Assembly (NCBI GenBank): GCA_038222225.1
Contig: JBBRHV010000029.1
Location: 1 to 22,267 of the forward strand
Length of the DNA stretch: 22,267 nucleotides
Source: JAKLFA01 sp038222225
Lineage (GTDB): Bacteria > Omnitrophota > Gorgyraeia > Zapsychrales > JANLHA01
Direction: 5' to 3'
Shown piece after piece: positions 5,621 to 14,028 of this stretch. How positions within the stretch are numbered: position 1 is the stretch's first letter; the number at the start of each line of letters is the position of its first letter. The notes beneath the pieces are model-generated. The model ran no database searches. It saw nothing but the letters and a program-made list of their open reading frames with translations, and had not been told where the DNA came from. Position numbers and translations under genes: made by a program.

Positions 5621-7078
5621 TTAGCCCGATTTTTTGTTTTTGGAGCGTTTGGAGATTTTCTCCCGGAAATAATTCAGAAAAGCCTTAAAGCCATAGAGCT
5701 TTCTTAGCAGATCCCCAATGCTGCGGATGGAAATGAGCATGCGCCAGATCTGTGTCGGCCTCAAGTAAAATTCTTTTAACCCCACGTCGATCAGTTCATC
5801 GATTTCCTCCGCCGAAAGCTGCGGGTAGCTGACAATAGTTCGCTGTTCTCCTTCGGGGGTCAGCCATTCGGTCCAATCTTTGACATGGATAAACCCGTGG
5901 TCTTTCGCCCACTCGTAGAGCACCGTACCGGGATAGACCGCAATGCCGGTGACCTGAATGGTATCCAGCGGGAGGGACTTGGCAAAGTCAATGGTCCGGC
6001 GTGCCGTTTCCCGGGTCTCGCCGGGGGCGCCGATCATAAAACATCCATGGACGGTAAATCCGTGCCGGTGCGCTTCCCGAGCAAACGCGCGGGCCATGTC
6101 CGTGCTGACATACCCTTTGTGTACGGCCTTAAAGGCCTCATCATATCCGAACTCAAATCCGGTCATCAGCATCCGGCAGCCGGCTTCTTTCATCAGCGGC
6201 AGCAGATTCAGGTCGGTATTCACGCGGGTATTACAGGACCAGGAGATGCGCTTGTTTAATCCCCGGCGGATGATCTCTTCGCAGACCGCGGTCGCCTGTA
6301 CCGTATCCGCCGCAAAGGTGTCGGTCTCAAACATGATCTCACGGATCTGCGGATGAACTTGAAGATCGTATTCCATTTCATCAACCACCTGCTGAGGCCG
6401 CCGATTACGAAGGCAATGCCCGTACATCAGCTGAGGGTCACGGCAGAAGGAGCAGGCGTTATTGCAGCCCCGTCCGGTCATCAATGTTAAAAAAGGAAAT
6501 TTTTTTCCGGCATCGGGGTACCACTCCGGCTGGATCAACTGCCAAGCCGGAAAGGGCAGCTGGCAAACATCCAAGGGGGGACGCTCAGGGTTATGAACAC
6601 TGACTCCGCCTTCGATCCAGCTTAACCCCAAAATGGTTCTTGGTTCCCGACCATCGGCCAGGTCGCGCAGCGTTTCGTCATATTCTCGACGACAAATGTA
6701 ATCTACAGCGCCGCGGGCGATTTGAAATGTGTTCTCGGTTTCGGCCGTCACGTGCTGCCCGACGAACGCCATGCGGCAGCCGAGACGCTCTTTCAGCTGA
6801 CGGGCAAGCTCAATATCCGAATAGATCGAAGGGGTCGTCGCATGAATCACGATCAGCTGCGGGGCGGCCTCTTCGCAGGCGGCCAGCGTTTCCGTCGGAG
6901 AAAAATTGCGGGCGGCCGCTTCAATAAAACAGACCTCATGCCCTTGATCGATCAGGATCTGCGCGGCCGTCAAAAGATATTCCGGATGGCGCTGAACCCG
7001 TCCGCGGGATTTCGCGGCCCAGCGGGCAACCCTGACGAAGTTTTCGCCGAACGACGGATTCAATAATGTGATTCTCAT
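5621..7078 (-). CDS. Radical SAM protein with B12-binding-like N-terminal domain
   Basis: A 485-residue radical SAM enzyme. Residues 1-130 look like the Rossmann-type domain seen in B12-dependent class B radical SAM proteins (MRITLLNP, QGHEVCFIEAA, LIVIHATTPS, MAFVGQHVTA), but the DxHxxG cobalamin-ligand motif is absent, as is common in this class. The cluster motif GCNNACSFC is at residues 204-212 (Cys205, Cys209, Cys212). Further family segments are EIMFETDTF, ISWSCNTRVN, MTGFEFGYDE and GFTVHGCFMIGAPGET, the last a glycine-rich loop typical of radical SAM barrels. The C-terminus is a basic tail (ISKRSKNKKSG). AAGGAG lies 4 bases ahead of the start codon at 7078. Such proteins methylate or rearrange lipids, cofactors or peptides; no substrate can be read from the sequence, and the neighbours do not form an obvious pathway. 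Confidence 0.88.
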   Translation of the reverse strand: MRITLLNPSFGENFVRVARWAAKSRGRVQRHPEYLLTAAQILIDQGHEVCFIEAAARNFSPTETLAACEEAAPQLIVIHATTPSIYSDIELARQLKERLGCRMAFVGQHVTAETENTFQIARGAVDYICRREYDETLRDLADGREPRTILGLSWIEGGVSVHNPERPPLDVCQLPFPAWQLIQPEWYPDAGKKFPFLTLMTGRGCNNACSFCRDPQLMYGHCLRNRRPQQVVDEMEYDLQVHPQIREIMFETDTFAADTVQATAVCEEIIRRGLNKRISWSCNTRVNTDLNLLPLMKEAGCRMLMTGFEFGYDEAFKAVHKGYVSTDMARAFAREAHRHGFTVHGCFMIGAPGETRETARRTIDFAKSLPLDTIQVTGIAVYPGTVLYEWAKDHGFIHVKDWTEWLTPEGEQRTIVSYPQLSAEEIDELIDVGLKEFYLRPTQIWRMLISIRSIGDLLRKLYGFKAFLNYFREKISKRSKNKKSG

Positions 7079-7154
7079 GGGACTCCTTGTGCGTTATCTT
7101 ATCTTACTGGCGGTCTTTCCTTTTTTCAAGAGAATGTTAAACTTTAGAAACTTG

Positions 7155-7183
7155 TTCACCAAGCATATTTCAAATGATATACT
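7155..7183 (+). promoter_or_regulatory. Candidate promoter for the histidine kinase
   Basis: TTCACC (7155-7160) and TATACT (7178-7183) are 17 bases apart, and the -10 is preceded by TGA, giving an extended TGn -10. Transcription would begin near 7190, so the kinase must start at or after that point. This favours the ATG at 7203 over the GTG at 7068 or the ATG at 7188. Confidence 0.5.
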
Positions 7184-7202
7184 GCCAATGAGGTTCAAAC
7201 GA

Positions 7203-8846
7203 ATGCGCATTTCAAACAAAATCTCGCTATTTATATTATTTCTCCTGTTGATCCTGGCCGGTAATACCTTTATCGGGCTGTCGCAGCTTTCCAAGATCAA
7301 TCATGAACTGCGGGTCGTGGTTGAACGGGATATTTTTCTGACCGAGACCATGACGGCTGTCACGGAACGTCAGCTGGAAAAGGCGGTGCTTTTTGAACGC
7401 CTTCTGCGGATCTCCGAAGAGCTTGCCTTTGAAAATGTCACACCCGCCCGCCGGCTTTATCTACTGGACCATACCAAAGTACTCCAGGCCGGTTTCGAAA
7501 AATTTTCGCAAGAGTCCGCGCACAACATCCTGGAGGCGAAAAAAACCATTCAGGAGGGGATCGAAAAGACACCATTCAAAACAAAACGTAAGGACCTTGA
7601 GGTTGCCCAAAGGATCCTGATTGAAATCGAAAAACGCCATATTCTGTATGATCAGCTGTTGTCCACCATCCTGAATTCTGTCACTGACGAGAAGTTTGAG
7701 CTTTCCTTTGAGGACATCCGTAAGATCGAAAAAGGCTCCGGCCGTCTGGGTGAAGAATTAAAAATGTTCATGAGCGACATTGAGCAATTCTCCAGAAATT
7801 CACTGAAGAGTGCTAAGCAGGAAGAATTAATTGCTCGACGGGTCCTTTGGATCAGCTTTTCCATCAGCTTGTTCATCAGCTTGATCATTGCCTACGCGAT
7901 CATCCAAAGCATTGTGGTTCCGTTAAGAAGTTTAAATCGGGCGGCCCAAGCCGTCGGAGACGGAAATTTTTTAATCAAGTTGAAACGCCTCAGCGCCGAT
8001 GAGATCGGCGAGGTCAGTACGGCCTTCAATGTCATGACCGGAAAATTACTGGAGTTCACAAATCAGCTGAATCAGAAAAGCAACCAATTGGCGGAATCTT
8101 TGCGCATTACCGAAGAACAACGGTCTGATCTGGAAAAAATCAACAAGGAGCTGGACAGCTTTGTCCATACCGTCAGCCATGACCTGCGCTCGCCGCTTTT
8201 GGGAATTATCGGCTATACCGATTATCTTAAGCACTCCTATTATGAACAATTTGACGAACGGGGCCGCCGGTGTTTGGATGGGGCCATTCGAAGCGCCGAC
8301 CGCATGCAGGAACTGATCTCTGATCTGCTCACGTTAAGCCGCATATCACGGGTCCGCAACCCGTATGAAGAAGTGGACATTCACAATCTGGTCAATGTGA
8401 TTCGGGAACGTTTGGAATACAGCATAGAAGAGAATCAGGTGGACTTTCAAATCGAGAATGATCTGCCGCTCATTGTCTGTGATCGAATCAAAATGGGGGA
8501 GGCCTTTTTGAACCTCATCAACAATGCCATCAAATTTTCTTCAAAGGTCAACAGCCGCAGCCCGGTTGTCCGTGTGGGATGCATTGAGCTTCCCGATGAC
8601 TGGGAGTTTTGGGTCAAAGACAACGGGATCGGTATTCCTGAGGAATATCATGATGAGGTTTTTGAAATGTTCAAACGGCTGCACACCTCCACTCAATATG
8701 AGGGAACCGGGGCCGGATTGAGCATTGTTAAGGCGGTTGTCGACAACCATGGCGGACGTATTTGGATCGAATCTGAGCCCGGCCAAGGCGCCGAATTCCA
8801 TTTCACCATTCCCAAAAATCTCCGCGTTACAAACGATGCTTCGTAG
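7203..8846 (+). CDS. Membrane sensor histidine kinase (HAMP-HisKA-HATPase), orphan
   Basis: 547 residues from the ATG at 7203, which has GAGG about 9 bases upstream; an ATG at 7188 is an alternative. TM1 lies at about residues 6-24 and TM2 at about 218-240. Between them are ~190 residues of mostly helical, periplasmic sensor sequence. A HAMP domain follows (VVPLRSLNRAAQAVGDGNF to FNVMTGKLLEF). The phosphoacceptor domain contains SHDLRSPLLGIIGYTDYL with His326, and the ATPase has all boxes: NLINNAIKFS (N), DNGIGI (G1), FKRLHTSTQYEGTGAGLSI (F and G2). The catalytic part resembles bacteriophytochrome-type kinases. There is no response regulator next to it, so it is an orphan kinase. Extending the frame upstream to a GTG at 7068 would overlap the divergent radical SAM gene and the promoter; I reject that start. 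It ends with TAG. Confidence 0.93.
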   Translation: MRISNKISLFILFLLLILAGNTFIGLSQLSKINHELRVVVERDIFLTETMTAVTERQLEKAVLFERLLRISEELAFENVTPARRLYLLDHTKVLQAGFEKFSQESAHNILEAKKTIQEGIEKTPFKTKRKDLEVAQRILIEIEKRHILYDQLLSTILNSVTDEKFELSFEDIRKIEKGSGRLGEELKMFMSDIEQFSRNSLKSAKQEELIARRVLWISFSISLFISLIIAYAIIQSIVVPLRSLNRAAQAVGDGNFLIKLKRLSADEIGEVSTAFNVMTGKLLEFTNQLNQKSNQLAESLRITEEQRSDLEKINKELDSFVHTVSHDLRSPLLGIIGYTDYLKHSYYEQFDERGRRCLDGAIRSADRMQELISDLLTLSRISRVRNPYEEVDIHNLVNVIRERLEYSIEENQVDFQIENDLPLIVCDRIKMGEAFLNLINNAIKFSSKVNSRSPVVRVGCIELPDDWEFWVKDNGIGIPEEYHDEVFEMFKRLHTSTQYEGTGAGLSIVKAVVDNHGGRIWIESEPGQGAEFHFTIPKNLRVTNDAS

Positions 8847-8897
8847 CATTGGAGGCAATACCTTCAGGAACATAACGCACGGCATCATCAGATAAAT

Positions 8898-8990
8898 TTA
8901 AATCTTCTGCGCGACGGCAGTATATCCACAAGCAAAAATCTTATTTTTGTCCAAAATCTGATCCAGAAAAAAGCTCAGTCTGACATTTAG
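8898..8990 (-). other. In-frame continuation of the methyltransferase beyond an amber codon
   Basis: Reading the minus strand past the TAG at 8993-8991 in the same frame gives 30 more sense codons, then TAA at 8900-8898. The translation begins LNVRLSFFLDQILDKN and ends KIFACGYTAVAQKI. A hydrophobic stretch leading to 'LDK-x-Phe-x-x-GY-x-x-VA-x-K' is what I expect at the natural C-terminus of Methyltransf_11/23-type enzymes. The region therefore looks like the cut-off end of the gene. Confidence 0.6.
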
Positions 8991-9611
8991 CTATTTATTC
9001 AAGAAAAAAAGAATATCCTTAAGAATGGGGATGTGCCAGACAGGGCATAAAAAAAGTGTTGCACTTTGGTGTCCCAAGAAACAAAAAAGCCCTCCTTGCG
9101 GGCGAATGGACAAAATACGAAATCCAGCCTCTTGCAACAAAAATTGAAGCCCATATTTTGTATAACGATAATAATCATGGGGCTCTTCGTGCAAACGGCT
9201 TAAATGGGGGAGGGACAGAATCAAATAGCCCTCTTTTTTCAGAATACGCGATATTTCCGTAAGTGCTTTCAACGGATTTTGAACATGTTCAAGAACTTCG
9301 AGGCACAGGGCGCTATCATAGGTCTGGCTTTCAAGCATATCCATGTTCTGAATATCGCCAACATATTTAACTTCTGGAACCCGCCTTTCTATATCAATCG
9401 AATCATATTTTTCAACTTTTCCAAGAATAAACTTCTGAAAGGGCATGTCGCCACAGCCAATATCAATAAACTTGCCCTGAGCATATTGAAGAATCGCCGG
9501 AACCGCACTTTCATAAAGCGCGTAGCACGCAGGGGAAAAAAACTTCCTTTGATCCGGATCACGCAAGTCCTGGTTGATTCTCTGGCGGTTTATTTTGATT
9601 AAATGATTCAC
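8991..9611 (-). CDS. Class I SAM-dependent methyltransferase, apparently truncated by TAG
   Basis: A 206-residue protein as read. Motif I (GKFIDIGCGDMPFQKFIL) binds S-adenosylmethionine. The acidic strand YDSIDIERR, the motif ALCLEVLEHVQNPLKALTEI and the strand KKEGYLILSLPHLSRLH place it in the Methyltransf_11/23 group. DYYRYTKYGLQFLLQEAGF is common in enzymes of this kind that sit in polysaccharide or lipid gene clusters. The start is GTG at 9611, with AAAGGA 7 bases upstream. The frame stops at TAG (8993-8991) just after FFLNK, yet sense codons with a family-like ending continue for another 30 codons, so the native protein was probably ~237 residues. The SAM fold is complete, so the short form may be active. 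No glycan or lipid gene cluster surrounds it; the substrate is unknown. Confidence 0.85.
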   Translation of the reverse strand: MNHLIKINRQRINQDLRDPDQRKFFSPACYALYESAVPAILQYAQGKFIDIGCGDMPFQKFILGKVEKYDSIDIERRVPEVKYVGDIQNMDMLESQTYDSALCLEVLEHVQNPLKALTEISRILKKEGYLILSLPHLSRLHEEPHDYYRYTKYGLQFLLQEAGFRILSIRPQGGLFCFLGHQSATLFLCPVWHIPILKDILFFLNK

Positions 9612-9723
9612 ATCTAAATCCTTTCAAGCTCGTTCAATGAACGGCGATTTCAATTTAAGGATATATTGTAGTCTTTAAAAGACCTGTTTGCAAGATTCCC
9701 TCCGAGGAAAAGTGGGGTTAAAG

Positions 9724-9752
9724 TTGACGCCTTTTCAAACTTTCTATATAAT
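9724..9752 (+). promoter_or_regulatory. Strong sigma-70-type promoter for the acnA-leuCD-aroC run
   Basis: TTGACG (9724-9729) and a perfect TATAAT (9747-9752) are separated by 17 bases, the best vegetative promoter match I see in the window. Transcription would start near 9759, leaving a leader of about 30 bases with TTGGAG shortly before the acnA ATG. Confidence 0.82.
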
Positions 9753-9788
9753 ACCCTAACTTTAAAAAATTTTAATCTTGGAGTTTTC

Positions 9789-12485
9789 ATGACCGCTGCG
9801 ATCCATCGAACCATATTGAAAACACAATACGGGGATTTTTCCTATTATAAGATTTCTGATATTGCAAAGCTCGGCTTTAAAGATCCCAAACGATTGCCTT
9901 TTTCCATTAAAATTCTTTTAGAAAGCGCGCTGCGGAATTTCGACGGGTTTTCCGTCACCCTTGAGGACATTAAAAATATTTCAAATTGGGCTCCCCAACA
10001 GCTTCAACCGGTTGAGATCGCCTTTAAGCCGGGTCGTGTCATTTTGCAGGATTTTACCGGAGTCCCCTGCGTGGTGGACCTGGCTGCCATGCGTTCGGCC
10101 ATGAAGGCCTTAGGCGGCGACATTCAAAAAATCAATCCTCAGGTCCGCTGTGACCTGGTGATCGACCATTCCGTGCAGGTTGATGTCTATGCCTGTGCCG
10201 AAGCCCTGGGGATCAACATAGAAAAAGAATTTGCCCGCAACCAGGAACGATATGAATTTCTAAAATGGGGGCAAAACGCGTTTAAAAATTTCTCCGTTGT
10301 CCCGCCGGGAACCGGAATTATCCATCAGATCAACCTGGAATATTTAGCCGGAGGGATCTTAAAAAGCAGTCTTCCCGGTGAAACCCTGATCTTTCCCGAC
10401 AGTTTAGTGGGAACCGACAGCCATACTACCATGATCAATGGATTAGGCATTGCCGGCTGGGGCGTCGGCGGAATTGAAGCAGAAGCGGTGATGCTGGGAG
10501 AACCCATCAGCATGCTTTTGCCGGAAGTCGTCGGAGTCCGGCTAAGCGGCTGTTTAAAGGACGGGGTAACCGCCACGGATCTGGTATTGACCATCGTTGA
10601 AATCCTGCGCAAAAAAGGTGTGGTTGGGAAGTTTGTGGAATTTTTCGGTAACGGGATTGAACATCTCAGCCTTCCGGACCGGGCCACCATCTCCAACATG
10701 GCTCCGGAATATGGCGCGACGATCGGTATTTTCCCGATCGATCTTGTCACGCTGGAATATTATGCCATGACCGGGCGCGACCCCAAGCACATTGACCTGA
10801 TTACGCAGTATATGAAGCATCAGGACATGTTTTATAGTGACGCGGCGGCCGATCACGTTGAATATTCCGACATGATCCATTTGGATCTCTCAAGCGTTGA
10901 ACCGTGCCTGGCCGGCCCGAAACGCCCGCAAGACCGCGTCAACCTTAAGGACATGAAACAAGCCTTTCGTCAATCCCTGCCCGCACCTTTAGGAAAAAAC
11001 GGGTTTGGTTTAAATCAGGACAGCCTTCAGAAAAAAGGCGTTCTGCCTTCGGGAGAGACGTTGCGCCACGGCAGTGTTGTGATCGCATCGATCACGTCCT
11101 GTACCAATACATCCAATCCATCAGTCATGGTCTGTGCCGGATTGCTCGCCAAAAAAGCCGTTGAGCACGGTCTTAAAGTTCCGTCTTACGTCAAAACAAG
11201 TTTGGCGCCGGGATCACAAGTTGTTTCGGAATATCTGGAAAATTCCTGCCTGCTGCCCTTTTTAGAGCAGCTCGGGTTTCATATCATTGGATATGGCTGC
11301 GCGACCTGCATCGGCAACAGCGGCCCTTTGAACGATGAGATCACTCACGCCGTACAAGAACAGCAGCTGATTGTGGCCAGCGTCTTAAGCGGAAACCGAA
11401 ATTTTGAAGGCCGCATCCATGCGCTGACAAAGGCGAATTATCTGGCCTCGCCGCCCCTGGTCATTGCCTATGCCCTGGCCGGAACGGTGGATATTAATTT
11501 TGAACATGATCCGATCGGCCATGATGCTGAAGGCAAGGCAGTCTATTTCGTGGATCTTTGGCCGACTCCTGAAGAAATTGAAGTTGTCATCAATGCCTAT
11601 GTCACCGAACAGGCGTTTCGAAAACGTTATGCCAACATTGATCAGGGAAGTCCAGAGTGGACCGCCATTGAAGCGAAAAATGACCCGCTTTTTCCCTGGG
11701 ACAACCACAGCACCTATATTCAGCAGCCGCCGTTTTTTGAACAGATGGAAGCTTTCACCGGACCGATCAAGCCGATTCTGCAAGCCAGAACGCTGGTGAA
11801 GGTGGGCGATTCGATCACCACCGATCATATTTCACCGGCCGGTTCCATTGCCGCCTACAGCCCGGCAGGAAAATATTTGATCGAGCAGGGGGTTGAGCCG
11901 AAAGATTTTAATTCTTATGGTTCACGGCGGGGAAATGACCGAGTCATGACACGCGGCACCTTTGCCAACATTCGGCTCCGCAATCAGATTGCTCCAGGAA
12001 CCGAAGGATCATGGACCATGTATTTTCCAGCGGACGAAAAGATGAGCATCTATGATGCGGCCGAACATTATAAGACGGATGGCACGCCGTTGATCATTTT
12101 AGCCGGCAAAGAATACGGCACCGGTTCCAGCCGCGATTGGGCGGCAAAGGGAGCGGCTCTTTTAGGCGTCCGGGCTGTGATCGCGGAAAGTTTTGAACGC
12201 ATTCACCGCTCTAACCTGGCCGGAATGGGGATTCTACCGCTGCAGTTCAAGTCCGGTGAAACCGCCGAGACCCTGGGACTGACCGGTGAAGAAATCTTCG
12301 ACTTTTCCGGAATTGATGAAGCCCTGAAGCCACGAAAAAACATCGCGGTTTCCGCAACTCAAACCAACGGAAATCTCCTGCATTTCTCCGTGATCTGCCG
12401 TTTAGACACGCCCGTTGAAATTGACTATTTTAGAAACGGTGGTATACTGCACACGGTTTTGCGCAAACTTTTAACATCCTCATAG
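9789..12485 (+). CDS. acnA: Aconitate hydratase A
   Basis: An 898-residue cytosolic aconitase of the AcnA/IRP1 type, interconverting citrate and isocitrate through a [4Fe-4S] cluster. The cluster cysteines are Cys438 (SITSCTNTSNPSVM), Cys504 and Cys507 (GYGCATCIGNSGPL). Other landmarks are DFTGVPCVVDLAAMR, DSLVGTDSHTTMINGLGI, SGNRNFEGRIH and, in the C-terminal swivel domain, YGTGSSRDWAAKGA with the substrate-binding Ser-Arg, then AESFERIHRSNL. Length matches the family (about 890). ATG 9789 is preceded by TTGGAG and a strong promoter. It leads a same-strand run with leuC 23 bases downstream of its TAG stop. By analogy with other AcnA/IRP1 proteins, the apo form might bind RNA, but nothing here shows that directly. 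Confidence 0.97.
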   Translation: MTAAIHRTILKTQYGDFSYYKISDIAKLGFKDPKRLPFSIKILLESALRNFDGFSVTLEDIKNISNWAPQQLQPVEIAFKPGRVILQDFTGVPCVVDLAAMRSAMKALGGDIQKINPQVRCDLVIDHSVQVDVYACAEALGINIEKEFARNQERYEFLKWGQNAFKNFSVVPPGTGIIHQINLEYLAGGILKSSLPGETLIFPDSLVGTDSHTTMINGLGIAGWGVGGIEAEAVMLGEPISMLLPEVVGVRLSGCLKDGVTATDLVLTIVEILRKKGVVGKFVEFFGNGIEHLSLPDRATISNMAPEYGATIGIFPIDLVTLEYYAMTGRDPKHIDLITQYMKHQDMFYSDAAADHVEYSDMIHLDLSSVEPCLAGPKRPQDRVNLKDMKQAFRQSLPAPLGKNGFGLNQDSLQKKGVLPSGETLRHGSVVIASITSCTNTSNPSVMVCAGLLAKKAVEHGLKVPSYVKTSLAPGSQVVSEYLENSCLLPFLEQLGFHIIGYGCATCIGNSGPLNDEITHAVQEQQLIVASVLSGNRNFEGRIHALTKANYLASPPLVIAYALAGTVDINFEHDPIGHDAEGKAVYFVDLWPTPEEIEVVINAYVTEQAFRKRYANIDQGSPEWTAIEAKNDPLFPWDNHSTYIQQPPFFEQMEAFTGPIKPILQARTLVKVGDSITTDHISPAGSIAAYSPAGKYLIEQGVEPKDFNSYGSRRGNDRVMTRGTFANIRLRNQIAPGTEGSWTMYFPADEKMSIYDAAEHYKTDGTPLIILAGKEYGTGSSRDWAAKGAALLGVRAVIAESFERIHRSNLAGMGILPLQFKSGETAETLGLTGEEIFDFSGIDEALKPRKNIAVSATQTNGNLLHFSVICRLDTPVEIDYFRNGGILHTVLRKLLTSS

Positions 12486-12508
12486 ATTTTGAAAGGGATT
12501 TGGGAAAC

Positions 12509-13909
12509 ATGGCAAAAACATTATATGACAAAATTTGGAACGATCATTTGGTGCGGGAAAGCCAGGACGATACGTCCTTGATCTATATCGATCGCCATTT
12601 GATCCATGAAGTGACAAGCCCGCAGGCCTTTGAAGGACTGCGCCTCACTCACCGGAGCGCCCGCTGCCCGCAAAAGACGCTAGCCACCATGGATCACAAT
12701 GTTCCGACGGATACAAAAGATCCCACTACGGTGACCGGCATGTCCAAAATACAGATCGAGACCTTGGCAAAAAACTGCCGGGAATTCAAAATTGAACTCT
12801 ATGATTTTCAGAGCGAAAATCAGGGGGTCGTGCACATTATCGGGCCGGAGCATGGGGTGACCCAGCCCGGGATGACAATTGTCTGCGGTGATTCACACAC
12901 AGCCACACATGGCGCGTTCGGGGCATTAGCGTTCGGGATCGGCACCTCTGAAGTTGAGCATGTTTTGGCAACACAGACGCTGCAGCAAAATAAATCAAAA
13001 TCCATGCTGATCAAGGTTGACGGAAAACTTCAAAAAGGCGTGACGGCGAAGGATATTATTTTATACATCATCGGGCAAATCGGCACCGCCGGAGCAACCG
13101 GGTATGTGATCGAATATGCCGGTTCCGCGATCCGCAGCCTTTCCATGGAAGGCCGCATGACGGTTTGCAACATGAGCATTGAGGCCGGTGCGCGCGCAGG
13201 AATGATCGCGCCGGACGACATCACCTTTGAATATTTAAAGGGGAAAGAATTCGCGCCCAAAGGCGATCAATGGCAAAAGGCGGTTGCCTATTGGAAAGGC
13301 CTGGCGTCGGATGCTGACGCCAAATTTGATAAAGTTTATGAATTCAGCGCGGACGGTATTGCTCCGCAAGTGACCTGGGGGACCAGTCCCGGACAGGTCA
13401 CTTCCATTGACGCCAGTGTTCCGCGTCCGGAAGATTATCAAAACAAGACCGAGCAGACCTCCTGTAAAAACGCTCTGCGATATATGGGCCTGACCGGCGG
13501 AATGAACATGACGGATATCAAGATCGATACGGTCTTTATCGGTTCCTGCACCAATGGCCGGATCGAGGATTTCCGCGCAGCTGCAAAAATTTTGAAAGAC
13601 AAAAAAGTGAAGCCGGGCATTCGGGCCTTAATGGTGCCTGGTTCCGCGCGGGTCCGCAAACAGGCAGAAGAAGAGGGCCTGGCGAAAATTTTTACGGATG
13701 CTGGATTTGAATGGCGCTATGCGGGCTGCTCGATGTGCCTGGCGATGAATAACGATCAGCTGGCCACGGGGGAACGCTGCGCCTCAACCAGCAACCGGAA
13801 TTTTGAAGGCCGTCAGGGGCCCGGCGGACGGACGCATTTGGTCAGCCCGATCATGGCCGCTGCTGCCGCCATCGAGGGAAAACTGGCGGATGTACGTAAG
13901 TACTTGTAA
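12509..13909 (+). CDS. leuC: 3-isopropylmalate dehydratase large subunit
   Basis: 466 residues from the ATG at 12509. A TTG at 12500 would add three residues, but MAKTLYDKIWNDHLV is the usual beginning. It carries the cluster of isopropylmalate isomerase, the second leucine-specific step, and works as a heterodimer with LeuD. From this start the cluster cysteines fall at Cys347 (FIGSCTNGRIEDF), Cys407 and Cys410 (GCSMCLAMN), the same numbering I recall for the E. coli enzyme. Other motifs are VCGDSHTATHGAFGALAFGIGTSEVEHV, in pieces, and STSNRNFEGRQGPGGRTHLVSP. This is the long, proteobacterial-type LeuC rather than the ~420-residue type. It follows acnA closely and ends 119 bases before leuD, a gap with a hairpin. 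Confidence 0.97.
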   Translation: MAKTLYDKIWNDHLVRESQDDTSLIYIDRHLIHEVTSPQAFEGLRLTHRSARCPQKTLATMDHNVPTDTKDPTTVTGMSKIQIETLAKNCREFKIELYDFQSENQGVVHIIGPEHGVTQPGMTIVCGDSHTATHGAFGALAFGIGTSEVEHVLATQTLQQNKSKSMLIKVDGKLQKGVTAKDIILYIIGQIGTAGATGYVIEYAGSAIRSLSMEGRMTVCNMSIEAGARAGMIAPDDITFEYLKGKEFAPKGDQWQKAVAYWKGLASDADAKFDKVYEFSADGIAPQVTWGTSPGQVTSIDASVPRPEDYQNKTEQTSCKNALRYMGLTGGMNMTDIKIDTVFIGSCTNGRIEDFRAAAKILKDKKVKPGIRALMVPGSARVRKQAEEEGLAKIFTDAGFEWRYAGCSMCLAMNNDQLATGERCASTSNRNFEGRQGPGGRTHLVSPIMAAAAAIEGKLADVRKYL

Positions 13910-13944
13910 AAAAAATAAAAAATAGAAAGTGGAGGCTGGCCGAC

Positions 13945-13981
13945 AAAAATCAGAAATCCATATTAGGGATTTTTGGTTTTT
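13945..13981. repeat. 15-bp hairpin in the leuC-leuD gap
   Basis: The arms 13945-13959 and 13967-13981 pair at all 15 positions as RNA, including two G·U wobbles, around a 7-base loop. Shorter complementary pieces further out (GGAG and CGACAA on the left, TTGTCG and CTCC on the right) suggest a larger AT-rich imperfect palindrome from about 13930 to 14000. There is no terminal T-run. It could temper leuD expression or be a small palindromic insertion. Confidence 0.5.
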
Positions 13982-14028
13982 CTATTGTCGATACTCCATA
14001 TTCCATTTTCCAAGCAAAAGGATAAAAT

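Noticed and set aside
5885..6356. Plus-strand frames opposite the radical SAM gene
   Set aside because: No domain signal, and the minus-strand frame carries the full radical SAM signature over the same bases.
7068..7202. Longer start (GTG 7068) for the histidine kinase
   Set aside because: It would overlap the divergent radical SAM start and contain the probable kinase promoter. The added residues form an extra hydrophobic stretch not expected in this kinase type.
8991..8993. Alternative genetic code with TAG as sense
   Set aside because: TAG properly terminates the VWA, kinase, acnA, leuD and metallo-hydrolase genes, all at family-appropriate lengths.
10325..10880. Two overlapping antisense frames within acnA
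   Set aside because: Low-complexity translations with no family resemblance, opposite a highly conserved enzyme gene.
12485..12509. Leucine leader peptide or attenuator before leuC
   Set aside because: The gap from acnA is only 23 bases, with no leucine-codon run and no hairpin.
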